Assembly (NCBI GenBank): GCA_965230495.1 | Contig: OZ246004.1 | Location: forward strand, 1,364,001 to 1,428,000 | Direction: 5' to 3' | DNA: 64,000 bases | Origin: JACJYM01 sp965230495 | Lineage (GTDB): Bacteria; Bacteroidota; Bacteroidia; Chitinophagales; Saprospiraceae | In this document: positions 17,702 through 26,600 of the stretch, piece by piece | Position numbering within the stretch: position 1 is the first letter of the stretch | How the letters are laid out: the number at the start of each line of letters is the position of its first letter | Translations under genes and position numbers: made by a program | Notes under the pieces: generated by a model | The model's database searches: none | Seen by the model: only the letters and a program-made list of their open reading frames with translations | Told to the model about the DNA's origin: nothing

Positions 17702-18718
17702 TCAACTTAGGCTTAATAAAAACTGAATTGTATCTACACCATCGGCATAGTCAAAAAAAGAAGGCTTTTGGGCCATACCTAACGAAATGGTTTGAAGATT
17801 TTCAAAAGTTATATTCGTACTAATACATTGTAATTGTCCTGAAATAGAATTTATTTCTTCACTCAACTCAATCTTGTCACTATAATACTCATAATTTAAA
17901 CAAGCTATTCTACTGGCCACATTTTTATCTTCTTTAAGTATAATGGTTTCATTCTGAAGAATATTTGATTTATTCATCAAATACAGAGCCAAGTTGTACT
18001 CATAGTTGTTTGCATACTTATTATGAAGCATTACATCATTTCTTGAAGAGAATTGAGTAAGCAAGTTATCAAATGTATATCCGACAGGCACAAAAAGTTT
18101 GGAAATATTTCTACAACCTAAGCCGAAATAGTCAAAAACATCATTTTCCAATCCTTTTATCTCTTCTGAAGACTCATTTCCCCCTAAAATCGCAATCGAT
18201 GACCTGTTTTTTCTAATAAGATGAGGAACATGTGAAAAGTATTGGTAGAAATATCTAGAAGTATTATTACTGCCTGTTGCCACTACTGCATCATAATCTT
18301 TAAGTTTATCAACCGTTACAAAATAAGAAGATAGTTCGGGAAACCTATCAGTTAATATTTTGAGTAAGTGAGGTATTAATACATTATCTTTTTCACTTAG
18401 CTTAATAATTGATATTTGATTCGATACAAAATTACACAATATATCATGGAAGCCAACCAGAGGTATATTTCCTGCCAGAACAAGGCCAATTTTGTTTTTA
18501 GTATTTACATTATGTAAACCATATTTGTTAACCACATTATCGAGTATTTCCCTATTTAAAAAACTATCTCTAATAGCGATTAACGCTTTATCTATTTCTT
18601 TAGGAACGAACCATCTATTTTTTTTAAAAGCAAGTTCTTTTACTTCTTTCAAGTTGTCCAATACTCCTAAGTACTCATGTAAAAACTGAAGTGCTTCTAT
18701 TCTTCCTTCTATGTTCAT
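17702..18718 (-). CDS. Acyl-CoA reductase (LuxC-like)
   Basis: An aldehyde-dehydrogenase-superfamily protein related to LuxC acyl-CoA reductases, which reduce acyl-CoA to aldehyde with NADPH. Visible family features are GLVLAGNIPLVGFHDILCNF (nucleotide-binding side), ATGSNNTSRYFYQYF, the IRKNRSSIAILGG segment, and a candidate nucleophile Cys in YFGLGCRNISKLFVP. The length of 338 residues matches the Bacteroidota form. It lies one base after the pseudouridine synthase gene, on the same strand. No luciferase genes are present, so a role in lipid or storage metabolism is more likely than light production. Confidence 0.83.
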   Translation of the reverse strand: MNIEGRIEALQFLHEYLGVLDNLKEVKELAFKKNRWFVPKEIDKALIAIRDSFLNREILDNVVNKYGLHNVNTKNKIGLVLAGNIPLVGFHDILCNFVSNQISIIKLSEKDNVLIPHLLKILTDRFPELSSYFVTVDKLKDYDAVVATGSNNTSRYFYQYFSHVPHLIRKNRSSIAILGGNESSEEIKGLENDVFDYFGLGCRNISKLFVPVGYTFDNLLTQFSSRNDVMLHNKYANNYEYNLALYLMNKSNILQNETIILKEDKNVASRIACLNYEYYSDKIELSEEINSISGQLQCISTNITFENLQTISLGMAQKPSFFDYADGVDTIQFLLSLS

Positions 18719-18719
18719 T

Positions 18720-19772
18720 CTATTCTTTCTCTAAAGTTTCTTTTCTACTTAATAGATAATTGTTCCATCTGCTGATAACACTTTTCATATCTTCAGGTAA
18801 AGGTTGTGTAAAGTCCATTCTCTCTCCTGTTTTCGGATGCACAAATCCTAAAGAAGCGGCATGAAGGGCTTGTCTAGGACATAATTTGAAACAATTATGT
18901 ACAAATTGTTTATACTTGCTGAAAACGGTACCTTTTAAAATTTTATCTCCACCATATCTAACATCATTGAATAAAGTGTGACCGATATACTTCATGTGGG
19001 CTCTGATTTGATGCGTCCGCCCAGTTTCCAATCTACACTTTACCAAAGTAACATAATAATAATTTTGAACTACTTCATAGTGGGTAATGGCATGTTTCCC
19101 TATTGTTTCATCCTCATGAACCATCATCTGCATTCTATTGAAAGGGTTTCTACCCAAATTTCCGGTAATCGTTCCTTGATCTTCCTTTACATCTCCCCAT
19201 ACTAAAGCCATATACTCTCTATCAATACTATGGTCATAAAACTGTTTTGCCAAATGAGAAATGCTCTCTTCATTCTTGGCTATCACCATCAACCCAGTTG
19301 TGTCCTTATCAATTCTATGAACAATCCCGGGTCTGTCATCTGTATTACCCTCCATCACAGGAAGATCTTTTTTTAAGTGATATTTTATCCCATGCACCAA
19401 AGTCCCGTTAGTATTTCCTAATCCGGGATGTACTACGAGACCAGCTTGTTTATTAATTACTAATATATCAGTATCCTCATATATTATATCCAGCGGTACT
19501 TCTTCCGCCTCTATGTGCTTTCCAACTTCTGGTGATCTTGGAATCAAAGTCTTTATCTTTTCCGATGGTCTTACTTTATAATTAGACTTGATCACCTTTT
19601 CATTAACCGTAACACATCCTGACTTTATTGCTGTCTGAATTTTTGTCCTCGAAATATTATCTAACTTATCTAGAAGAAATTTATCTATTCTGATCGGTGT
19701 TTGCCCTGGGTCCGTGATAATAATCCTTTCCTCCAGATAATAGTCATTTTCTACTAATTCCGAATCTTTCAT
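18720..19772 (-). CDS. RluA-family rRNA/tRNA pseudouridine synthase
   Basis: An RluA/RluD-type pseudouridine synthase that isomerises uridine in structured RNA. An N-terminal S4 RNA-binding domain (IRIDKFLLDKL...RTKIQTAIKSGCVTVNE) is followed by the catalytic domain with the signature PGIVHRIDKDTTGLMVIAKN, in which the Asp of HRIDKDTTG is the catalytic residue. Further down are LETGRTHQIRAHM and HAASLGFVHP. With its S4 domain and 350 residues it is most like RluD (23S rRNA helix 69), but the target cannot be fixed from sequence. Confidence 0.93.
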   Translation of the reverse strand: MKDSELVENDYYLEERIIITDPGQTPIRIDKFLLDKLDNISRTKIQTAIKSGCVTVNEKVIKSNYKVRPSEKIKTLIPRSPEVGKHIEAEEVPLDIIYEDTDILVINKQAGLVVHPGLGNTNGTLVHGIKYHLKKDLPVMEGNTDDRPGIVHRIDKDTTGLMVIAKNEESISHLAKQFYDHSIDREYMALVWGDVKEDQGTITGNLGRNPFNRMQMMVHEDETIGKHAITHYEVVQNYYYVTLVKCRLETGRTHQIRAHMKYIGHTLFNDVRYGGDKILKGTVFSKYKQFVHNCFKLCPRQALHAASLGFVHPKTGERMDFTQPLPEDMKSVISRWNNYLLSRKETLEKE

Positions 19773-19796
19773 ACTATTGTCAATGATTTACAAGAT

Positions 19797-20513
19797 TTAT
19801 AAAAAGAATGATATTCCCAATTGATAAGAAAAAAAGTTAATGGCACTGCTCTTCTTTTCAAATGAATCTATACTGTCCGTAGTTTCATCCAAAAATTCTT
19901 TTTTTACCCAATAATCAGCCGATGCCCCATTAATATAGGATGCTTTAGCACACAGAAAATAGTTGCCATTTAATACAACGTTAAGTCCCAGTCCACCATA
20001 GTATCCCATTGAAAACGAATGTTCGTTAAATGTACCGTCACTCTCATCAAATTCGGATATTGAGTAAGAACTATAATTATATATCCACTTAAAGTTCAAT
20101 CCAAATTCAGTATAAAAAGAAATACCCCAGAATTCTTTAGGAAGATAATATCTACATTTTGGAATTGCCATACCAACAGATGTGTTGGCCGATGTTTCGA
20201 CCTCTACAGAACTACCATCTATTATCTCATTAAAAGAATTACTGTATCCTGTTAAATACGAATAATCTAATTGAAGTCCAAAGAAAAAAGGTGAGTTTGC
20301 ATATGATTGCATCAACGCAGTTATCGAAATTCCCACACCATAATCTGCATCCAGATTTCTCGACAACTTCCCTTGAAAATTATTTAAAGTAAACAATGGT
20401 TCTATAATGAACCATCGGTCATCTTCTTCTACAGTCTCTTGGCAATTAATAGTAATCGGAATCACAATAATTACAATTACCATTATCTTTGAAAGTATAT
20501 TTTTAAAAATCAT
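19797..20513 (-). CDS. Outer-membrane beta-barrel-like protein
   Basis: A 238-residue exported protein with a signal peptide (MIFKNILSKIMVIVIIVIPITINCQ) and alternating hydrophobic/aromatic strands with Gly and Tyr (YGVGISITALMQSY, FYTEFGLNFKWIYNYS, SMGYYGGLGLNVVLNGNYF), ending in a hydrophobic strand LGISFFL. This is the pattern of a small outer-membrane barrel. No named family is recognised. It is divergent from the PLP-enzyme gene with 21 bases between starts. Confidence 0.72.
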   Translation of the reverse strand: MIFKNILSKIMVIVIIVIPITINCQETVEEDDRWFIIEPLFTLNNFQGKLSRNLDADYGVGISITALMQSYANSPFFFGLQLDYSYLTGYSNSFNEIIDGSSVEVETSANTSVGMAIPKCRYYLPKEFWGISFYTEFGLNFKWIYNYSSYSISEFDESDGTFNEHSFSMGYYGGLGLNVVLNGNYFLCAKASYINGASADYWVKKEFLDETTDSIDSFEKKSSAINFFSYQLGISFFL

Positions 20514-20535
20514 AAATAGTAAAAAAACAAAAGTA
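20484..20535. promoter_or_regulatory. Overlapping divergent -7 boxes
   Basis: A plus-strand TATCTTTG (20484-20491) lies inside the start of the barrel gene and points at the PLP-enzyme gene. A minus-strand TACTTTTG (20535-20528) lies at the first base of the PLP-enzyme gene and points at the barrel gene. Both match TAnnTTTG; neither has an obvious -33 element. Confidence 0.35.
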
Positions 20536-21728
20536 TGGATTTATCATCAATTTGTGTGAAAGAAGATCATAACCATAACAGTAATATCAATCCACATGTC
20601 TCTCCTATTTATGCCAGCTCATCGTTTCGGTTCGAAAAAATCGAAGATAGTATAGATATTTTCACAGGTAAAACTGAGGGGTATGTCTACTCCAGATATA
20701 ACAATCCCTCCATTGAAAATATTGGTAATAAAATAGCAAAAATGGAAGGGTACGACATTAATACACCAACTTTTGGTTTAATGACAAGTTCTGGCATGTC
20801 AGCTATTTATACTTTGTTAACATCATTGCTTTCATCTGGTGAGAAAATACTTACATCCGGTAATATATATGGAGGAAGTACTGAGCTATTTAATAAAGTA
20901 TTTGCCGGGCATCAAATACTCTCTTCTTTCCATAATTTATCGGATGCAAATCTTATTGAATCCTTGCTTAAAAAAGATTCTGATATCAAGTTGATCTATT
21001 TGGAAACTCCTTCAAATCCAACATTAGATTGTGTCGATTTGCAAAGCATATCTGATCTGGCTAAGAAGTACGGAGTGTACACTGTTGTTGATAACACTTT
21101 TGCAACCCCGTTTCTTCAAAGACCTTTTAACCATGGTATTGATTTCATCGTTCATTCTAATACCAAGTATTTGAACGGTCATGGAAATTCTATTTCTGGA
21201 ATAATTGTCGGAAAAGATATTGATGATACTAAGAAAAAAATTTGGACCACACTTAAGTTAAACGGAGCCACTTGCAATCCATGGGACGCTTGGTTAACCA
21301 ATCAAGGAATAAAGACTTTAGCTTTGAGAATGAAGGCCCACAGTTCTAACTCTTCCAATCTTGCTCAATATCTATTGTCACAATCAAAGGTAAATAAAGT
21401 GAATCATCTTTCTTTGTCCTCTCACTCTTCCCATGAGATAGCAAAAAAACAAATGTCAGATTGGGGAGGTATGTTAAGTTTTGAAGTAGGAAGAAATATT
21501 GATGATGCTCTTAAGTTTGTTAATGCCTTACGTTTTTGTACTCAAGCTCCTACTTTAGGTGACGTAGATACTCTAGTATTACATCCAGCAACGAGTTCTC
21601 ATCTTAACATTGATAAAAAACTAAGGTTAGAAAATAATATATCAGACAACTTAATAAGACTTTCCGTTGGAATTGAAAACATAGATGACATTATACTTGA
21701 CATAGACCAGGCATTAGAGAGTCTATAA
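20535..21728 (+). CDS. Cys/Met-metabolism PLP-dependent enzyme
   Basis: A fold-type I PLP enzyme of the trans-sulfuration group (cystathionine gamma-synthase or lyase, methionine gamma-lyase, O-acylhomoserine sulfhydrylase). Typical features are VYSRYNNPSIENIGNKIAKMEG near the start, SSGMSAIYTLL, ETPSNPTLD, and VVDNTFATPFLQRP followed by the PLP-binding Lys in HSNTKYLNGHG. The length of 397 residues is normal. The exact reaction cannot be chosen from sequence alone. It converges on a Nudix-type regulator gene, overlapping by six bases. Confidence 0.9.
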   Translation: MDLSSICVKEDHNHNSNINPHVSPIYASSSFRFEKIEDSIDIFTGKTEGYVYSRYNNPSIENIGNKIAKMEGYDINTPTFGLMTSSGMSAIYTLLTSLLSSGEKILTSGNIYGGSTELFNKVFAGHQILSSFHNLSDANLIESLLKKDSDIKLIYLETPSNPTLDCVDLQSISDLAKKYGVYTVVDNTFATPFLQRPFNHGIDFIVHSNTKYLNGHGNSISGIIVGKDIDDTKKKIWTTLKLNGATCNPWDAWLTNQGIKTLALRMKAHSSNSSNLAQYLLSQSKVNKVNHLSLSSHSSHEIAKKQMSDWGGMLSFEVGRNIDDALKFVNALRFCTQAPTLGDVDTLVLHPATSSHLNIDKKLRLENNISDNLIRLSVGIENIDDIILDIDQALESL

Positions 21729-22454
21729 TTCGAAATTAAAACCCTCCTTTCTTTTTTGTTCGTAAAGGTTTTTGTCAAATTTGTATAATTGAGCAGGTCT
21801 ATGTGCCACATCCTTTTGAATCTCACCTACTTCAATTAACAATTTGAGACTTTTTAGTTTTCTTCTAAAATTTCTTTTATCTAATGTTATCCCTAATATG
21901 ATTTCATAAAACTTCTGGAGGGCAGATATTGTAAACTTCTCAGGTAAAAGATCAAATCCAATTGGTTTTTCTCTAATTTTTATTCTGATATCATTAAGAC
22001 AATCCATTAAAATTTCTAAATGATCAAAAGCCATATCAGAAATATCATTAATGTCAACCCAAAAAACTTCCGAATCCTTTGGGTTAATTTTACATTCAGA
22101 AATATTAACTAAAGAATTATACGCCACTGTAATAACACGCCCTAAAGGGTGTCTATCTAACTTACTGAAGTTCTTAACCTGTCTCAAATACACATTTTGC
22201 AAACCTGTTTTTTCCTCCAGAACTCTTAGTGCAGCTTCGTCTAAGGTTTCATTTGGATGCAATAAATCACCAATAAGACTATATTTATCAACATATGGTG
22301 GCATGTCCGATCTACCTAGTAAAACTTTTAAACTGTTCTGGTCATACCCAAAAATGACACAATCAACGGAGATGGCCGATTTAAACTCAGAGTTAATCTG
22401 ATTCAACCAAATATTAATATTTTCGTTTTGCCCTATAGCTGCACTGCTATCCAT
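21723..22454 (-). CDS. NrtR-like Nudix-domain transcriptional regulator
   Basis: An N-terminal Nudix domain (SVDCVIFGYDQNSLKVLLG, then LHPNETLDEAALRVLEEKTGL, which departs from the catalytic Nudix box GX5EX7REUXEEXGU) is fused to a C-terminal winged-helix region (FTISALQKFYEIILG...RNFRRKLKSLKLL). This is the layout of NrtR/AraR-type repressors, which bind a nucleotide-sugar or ADP-ribose ligand and are usually not hydrolases. The Gly and Arg changes in the box support a ligand-sensing rather than catalytic role. Target genes are not known. Confidence 0.85.
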   Translation of the reverse strand: MDSSAAIGQNENINIWLNQINSEFKSAISVDCVIFGYDQNSLKVLLGRSDMPPYVDKYSLIGDLLHPNETLDEAALRVLEEKTGLQNVYLRQVKNFSKLDRHPLGRVITVAYNSLVNISECKINPKDSEVFWVDINDISDMAFDHLEILMDCLNDIRIKIREKPIGFDLLPEKFTISALQKFYEIILGITLDKRNFRRKLKSLKLLIEVGEIQKDVAHRPAQLYKFDKNLYEQKRKEGFNFEL

Positions 22455-22547
22455 TTCTCAAATTTCTGAACCAAAAATATAATTCCTTTTTAATTATTCA
22501 TAATTCAGAAATAATTTGACTGTTATGTCCGATATTTGTGGAGCATT

Positions 22548-23015
22548 ATGGCCAAGATAAAAATAGTTGAAGTTGGTAAGACCAACGAAAAATATCTAAA
22601 GACCGGAATAAGTATTTTCACGGAGAGACTCAAACATTACTGTAAACTAGAAATAGTTACATTATCTGAGAGTAAGAAAAGGGAGGTTCATGAAAAAATA
22701 GAAGAAGAATCCTCTAGAATTCATTCTATCATACAGCCAAGTGCTTATGTCATTATCTTAGATGAAAACGGAGAGCAACTGTCATCAAGAGAATTGGCTA
22801 AACTGTTCGAAAAACATGATCTTCATAACCCAAACCCTCTAATATTTGTTATTGGAGGTGCATTCGGTCATCATGACTCTCTTATTAAAAGAGCTAATAA
22901 AGTACTTTCTTTGTCCAAAATGACTTTTTCGCACCAAATGATCAGGTTGTTTCTTTTGGAACAAATCTACAGGGCACAAACCATAATTAGAAACGAAAAA
23001 TACCATAACGATTAA
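22548..23015 (+). CDS. rlmH: 23S rRNA (pseudouridine1915-N3)-methyltransferase RlmH
   Basis: A SPOUT-class methyltransferase that methylates the pseudouridine at position 1915 in helix 69 of 23S rRNA. Family features are the opening AKIKIVEVGKTNEKYL, the central YVIILDENGEQLSSRELA, the SAM-knot stretch FVIGGAFGHHDSL and the C-terminal MTFSHQMIRLFLLEQIYRA. The ATG at 22548 is used; a TTG four codons earlier is less likely. About 156 residues, the normal size. The rhomboid gene begins one base after its stop. Confidence 0.95.
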   Translation: MAKIKIVEVGKTNEKYLKTGISIFTERLKHYCKLEIVTLSESKKREVHEKIEEESSRIHSIIQPSAYVIILDENGEQLSSRELAKLFEKHDLHNPNPLIFVIGGAFGHHDSLIKRANKVLSLSKMTFSHQMIRLFLLEQIYRAQTIIRNEKYHND

Positions 23016-23016
23016 T

Positions 23017-23637
23017 ATGTCAGTAACCATACTTATCATAGCATTAACTTCTTTAATTTCATATCAAGCATTCAATGATCAAGGATTATTTAACAAATTA
23101 AAACATAATCCATATATTGAACATAGGGATAAGTCCTATGTGCGGATGTTAACCTCAGGATTTGTTCATGGAAATATGACTCATCTAATAGTGAATATGT
23201 TGGTATTGTACTTCTTTGGAAGATATATAGAATCATATTTTGTCTTTAAATTCGGAGCTTTATGGGGTCGATTAATTTTTATCCTATTTTATTCAGCATC
23301 TATAGTTCTCGCCGATATTCCTACATTTTTCAAACACAAGGATCATCCTTCGTATTCCAGTGTTGGAGCTTCTGGTGCCATTGCCGCAATAGTTTTTGCT
23401 TTTATTCTTCATAATCCTTTGGAGAATCTTTATTTGTATTTTGTAATACCAATAAATGCTACCCTATTTGGAGTAGTTTATCTGTGGTACAGTTCTTATA
23501 TGAGTAAAAATGCCAGAGATTTCATAGATCATGATGCTCATTTTGCTGGAGCGGTAAGTGGTATATTTCTTTCGCTACTTATTGATCCTGGTTTATTAAA
23601 GGATTTTTTTTCCCAAATAATGCAATTATTTAACTAG
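23017..23637 (+). CDS. Rhomboid-family intramembrane serine protease
   Basis: An integral membrane serine protease. Family motifs are HGNMTHLIVNMLVLYFFG in the second helix, the nucleophile motif GASGAIAAIVFAF, and the catalytic His in HDAHFAGAVSG. About six hydrophobic segments in 206 residues. Substrates are unknown. It follows rlmH directly and converges on the giant adhesin gene with no gap. Confidence 0.92.
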   Translation: MSVTILIIALTSLISYQAFNDQGLFNKLKHNPYIEHRDKSYVRMLTSGFVHGNMTHLIVNMLVLYFFGRYIESYFVFKFGALWGRLIFILFYSASIVLADIPTFFKHKDHPSYSSVGASGAIAAIVFAFILHNPLENLYLYFVIPINATLFGVVYLWYSSYMSKNARDFIDHDAHFAGAVSGIFLSLLIDPGLLKDFFSQIMQLFN

Positions 23638-26600
23638 TTACCTTATAAGAGTTATATCTCCTTTCGTAACAACCTCTCTTCCATCCTTTAGTACGACTTT
23701 GTTAAGGTATACAAACACTCCAGGATTTAACCTTTGTCCGTTAAATACTCCGTCCCAAATAATCTGACTAACTAAAGGGTCAAAATCTCTAGCTTCAAAG
23801 ATCAGAGATCCCCAGTTATCAAATATCATGAACTCCACAACCCTATCGACACTAGGAAATGTCGGATAAATAAACAGATCATTCATATTATCCTCGTTAG
23901 GGGAGAATATATTTGGGAAATCTAATCTGGGATCTTTATCTACTCGAACTAAATGAAAAACAGAATCTATACATCCACTTTCAGAATATGCAGTAAACCC
24001 ATAAATCGTGTTATGATAAGGAGAGACGCTAACCTCAAAGCAATCAAGACAATTTAAACTATCAATATTCCACCTTAGTGAATCAATTTCTCCAACGGGA
24101 ATATCAAATCCTGCAAATAAATTAGCTTCATCTCCCAGATATATTAATGTATCTCCGGTAATCATAGCATTCATATCCTGTCCGACTCCCAATACCACCG
24201 TGGTATCCACTATACAGCCTAAACTATCCTTAACTTGAACAAAATACGAGCCCGTTCCAAGATCTTCATTTATGGGATTAGTGGAAAAAGCCTGATTTTC
24301 GAATTTGACTTCATACGGATAATAACCATTTACAATATCTATCACTTCAATAGAGCCATTTCTTACTTCAACACATGACGGGTCGATGACTTCTAAAACA
24401 ACACCCGATAAATCCGTTGGTGGATTATCCAAGATAATAAAATCAGAGGCCATACAATTATTACGAGTATTTGTTATCTCTAATTGATATAATCCAGTTG
24501 TATTTATTGTTGGAGTCAGTGATGTTTCTCCAGCTATGATTTCTCCATTAGAAGTGGTCCAAATATTAGAAAAATTGGGACCATTACTTGATTGACTTGC
24601 ATCTATAACAGTAAGCGGGTCGTGACAATTAACAAACAAATCTTGGTCAATAATTACAGTTGGAGGCAGTGTATCCATTACTACATTGTACAATGTAGAA
24701 TCTTTACAACCGTTAGTTCCTGTGACAACAAGTTTGTATATACCATCTTCTTTTGTAATCAGGTTTTGAGCATTTGACACTAGGTTCCCTTCATAAAACC
24801 ACTCTACCATCCGATCGTCTGATACATCTATTAATTGAACTTCGGCAAAATCAGGAATACAGGTTATACTATCTCCAATAATTGAAAACTCTGGAGGAGC
24901 ACCATCATATACCACATGTACTTCTATACTATCAGAAAAACAATCTGATAGTCCGGTAGCAGAAATTAAATAAGTTCCTGTATCAATGACAAATGGATTG
25001 AGTTCTTCTGAAAAGAAAGAATTGGGACCAAACCATCTTGCCTTTTCAAGTTCTATATCACTTTCTACTGACAATCGTACAGGTATCGAATCACAATTAA
25101 CCACAAAATCTTCATCTACAAATATATTTGGAATACTGTAATCCGCAATAAGTATGAGAGAGTCAACACCTCTGCACATATTCTCGTCAAAAACTTCAAT
25201 ATAATATGTACCTGTATCAACAACTATGACATTATCTACATTGAAAGCCTCGAATCCATTAGGGCCCTCCCATCGAATGGAATCTAAGGTAGCTCCTGCA
25301 ATAAAACCAACGTTTCCTTTACCATTACTACAGTTTAAAGTATCCGTATAAACCTCAATACTAGGTCCCAAAGTATCCGCCATGATTTCAAACGATTCCG
25401 AGGTCTCACATCCATTTTCTCCCTCAACTGACAATAAAAAAGTACCCGTTTGATTAATATCAACGGAAATATCTGTTGTCGTCGCAATCCCAGGCCCGGA
25501 CCAGGTGAGCACAGTATTTTCCCCTGTCACCTCGGCATCAGCAGTGATAGTTGGTGTGTTACATGAAATTAATTCTGTATTAATCATTATAATATCAGGT
25601 GGTAATGTATCTCCAATCACTCTATGAGGAATACTTTGATTACACCCATTAGGCGTAGTTAATTCTAAAGTATATACACCAGCAATTTGTACAGTAGCAT
25701 CGATTGTATTGTCCAAAATGACTTCGGGGCCGCTCCAACTCAAGTTTTCATAAGTTCCGTCAATGGTTACGACAATGTTTGACTCCACAGAATTACATCT
25801 GATAGTATCTGATGTAATTTCAACATTATTTGGAAAGTCTTGATTTGAGGTAATTAAAACGGAATCAATAGAAGAACATTGGTTAGCTGTTTCAAAAATA
25901 ACATAATACATACCTTCTTCATTGATGTCAATTACCTGATCCATTCCTATGGTGTCACTACCCAAAATCCAATAATAATCTCCTGTTACCTGCGTAACTG
26001 CCGTCAACAAAATATTTTGATCGTCACACGTCAAAATCATGCCATCACTCATAATTTCTAAATTGGGAGGAATAGTATCCACTGTAACCTGTATCGTATC
26101 AAAAACAAAACAGTTGTTCTCACCAGTTACTTTTACTATATACTCTCCTTCTTCACTAACAAATGTTCCCGGATCATTCGAGATAAGTACCTCATTGAAA
26201 AACCATTCAAAAGAAATTCCCATATCAGAAGAGGTGGCCAAAATTTCAACGGAATCAATTCCGCAGGTAATTACTGTATCTTGAGAAGAAACATCGGGAA
26301 TTTCATCATCTAAAGTTATGGTTATCGAATCAATAGATTCACATCCAAGCTCATTGGTCAAGTTAAGATAATATGTTCCTTCCAGATTCACCGTTGCTGT
26401 TGTATCTGTAGTAGTCAATATTCCAGGGCCATCCCAAACACTTGTATTTATAATTCCATCATAATCTTCCATGCTTATCACCACCTCTGTTTCTCCACAG
26501 TCGAAATCATTAGCTGATAAAGAAAACTCCGGATAGTCAATCAAAGTAATTACTTCCACTTCATATGTCGCCTCACAATTATTTAAGGTATCCTGAATAG

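Noticed and set aside
17702..18718. Bioluminescence (lux) system
   Set aside because: Only a LuxC-like reductase is present; no luciferase or other lux genes nearby.
22051..22401. 116-codon plus-strand frame
   Set aside because: Shadow of the Nudix regulator gene.
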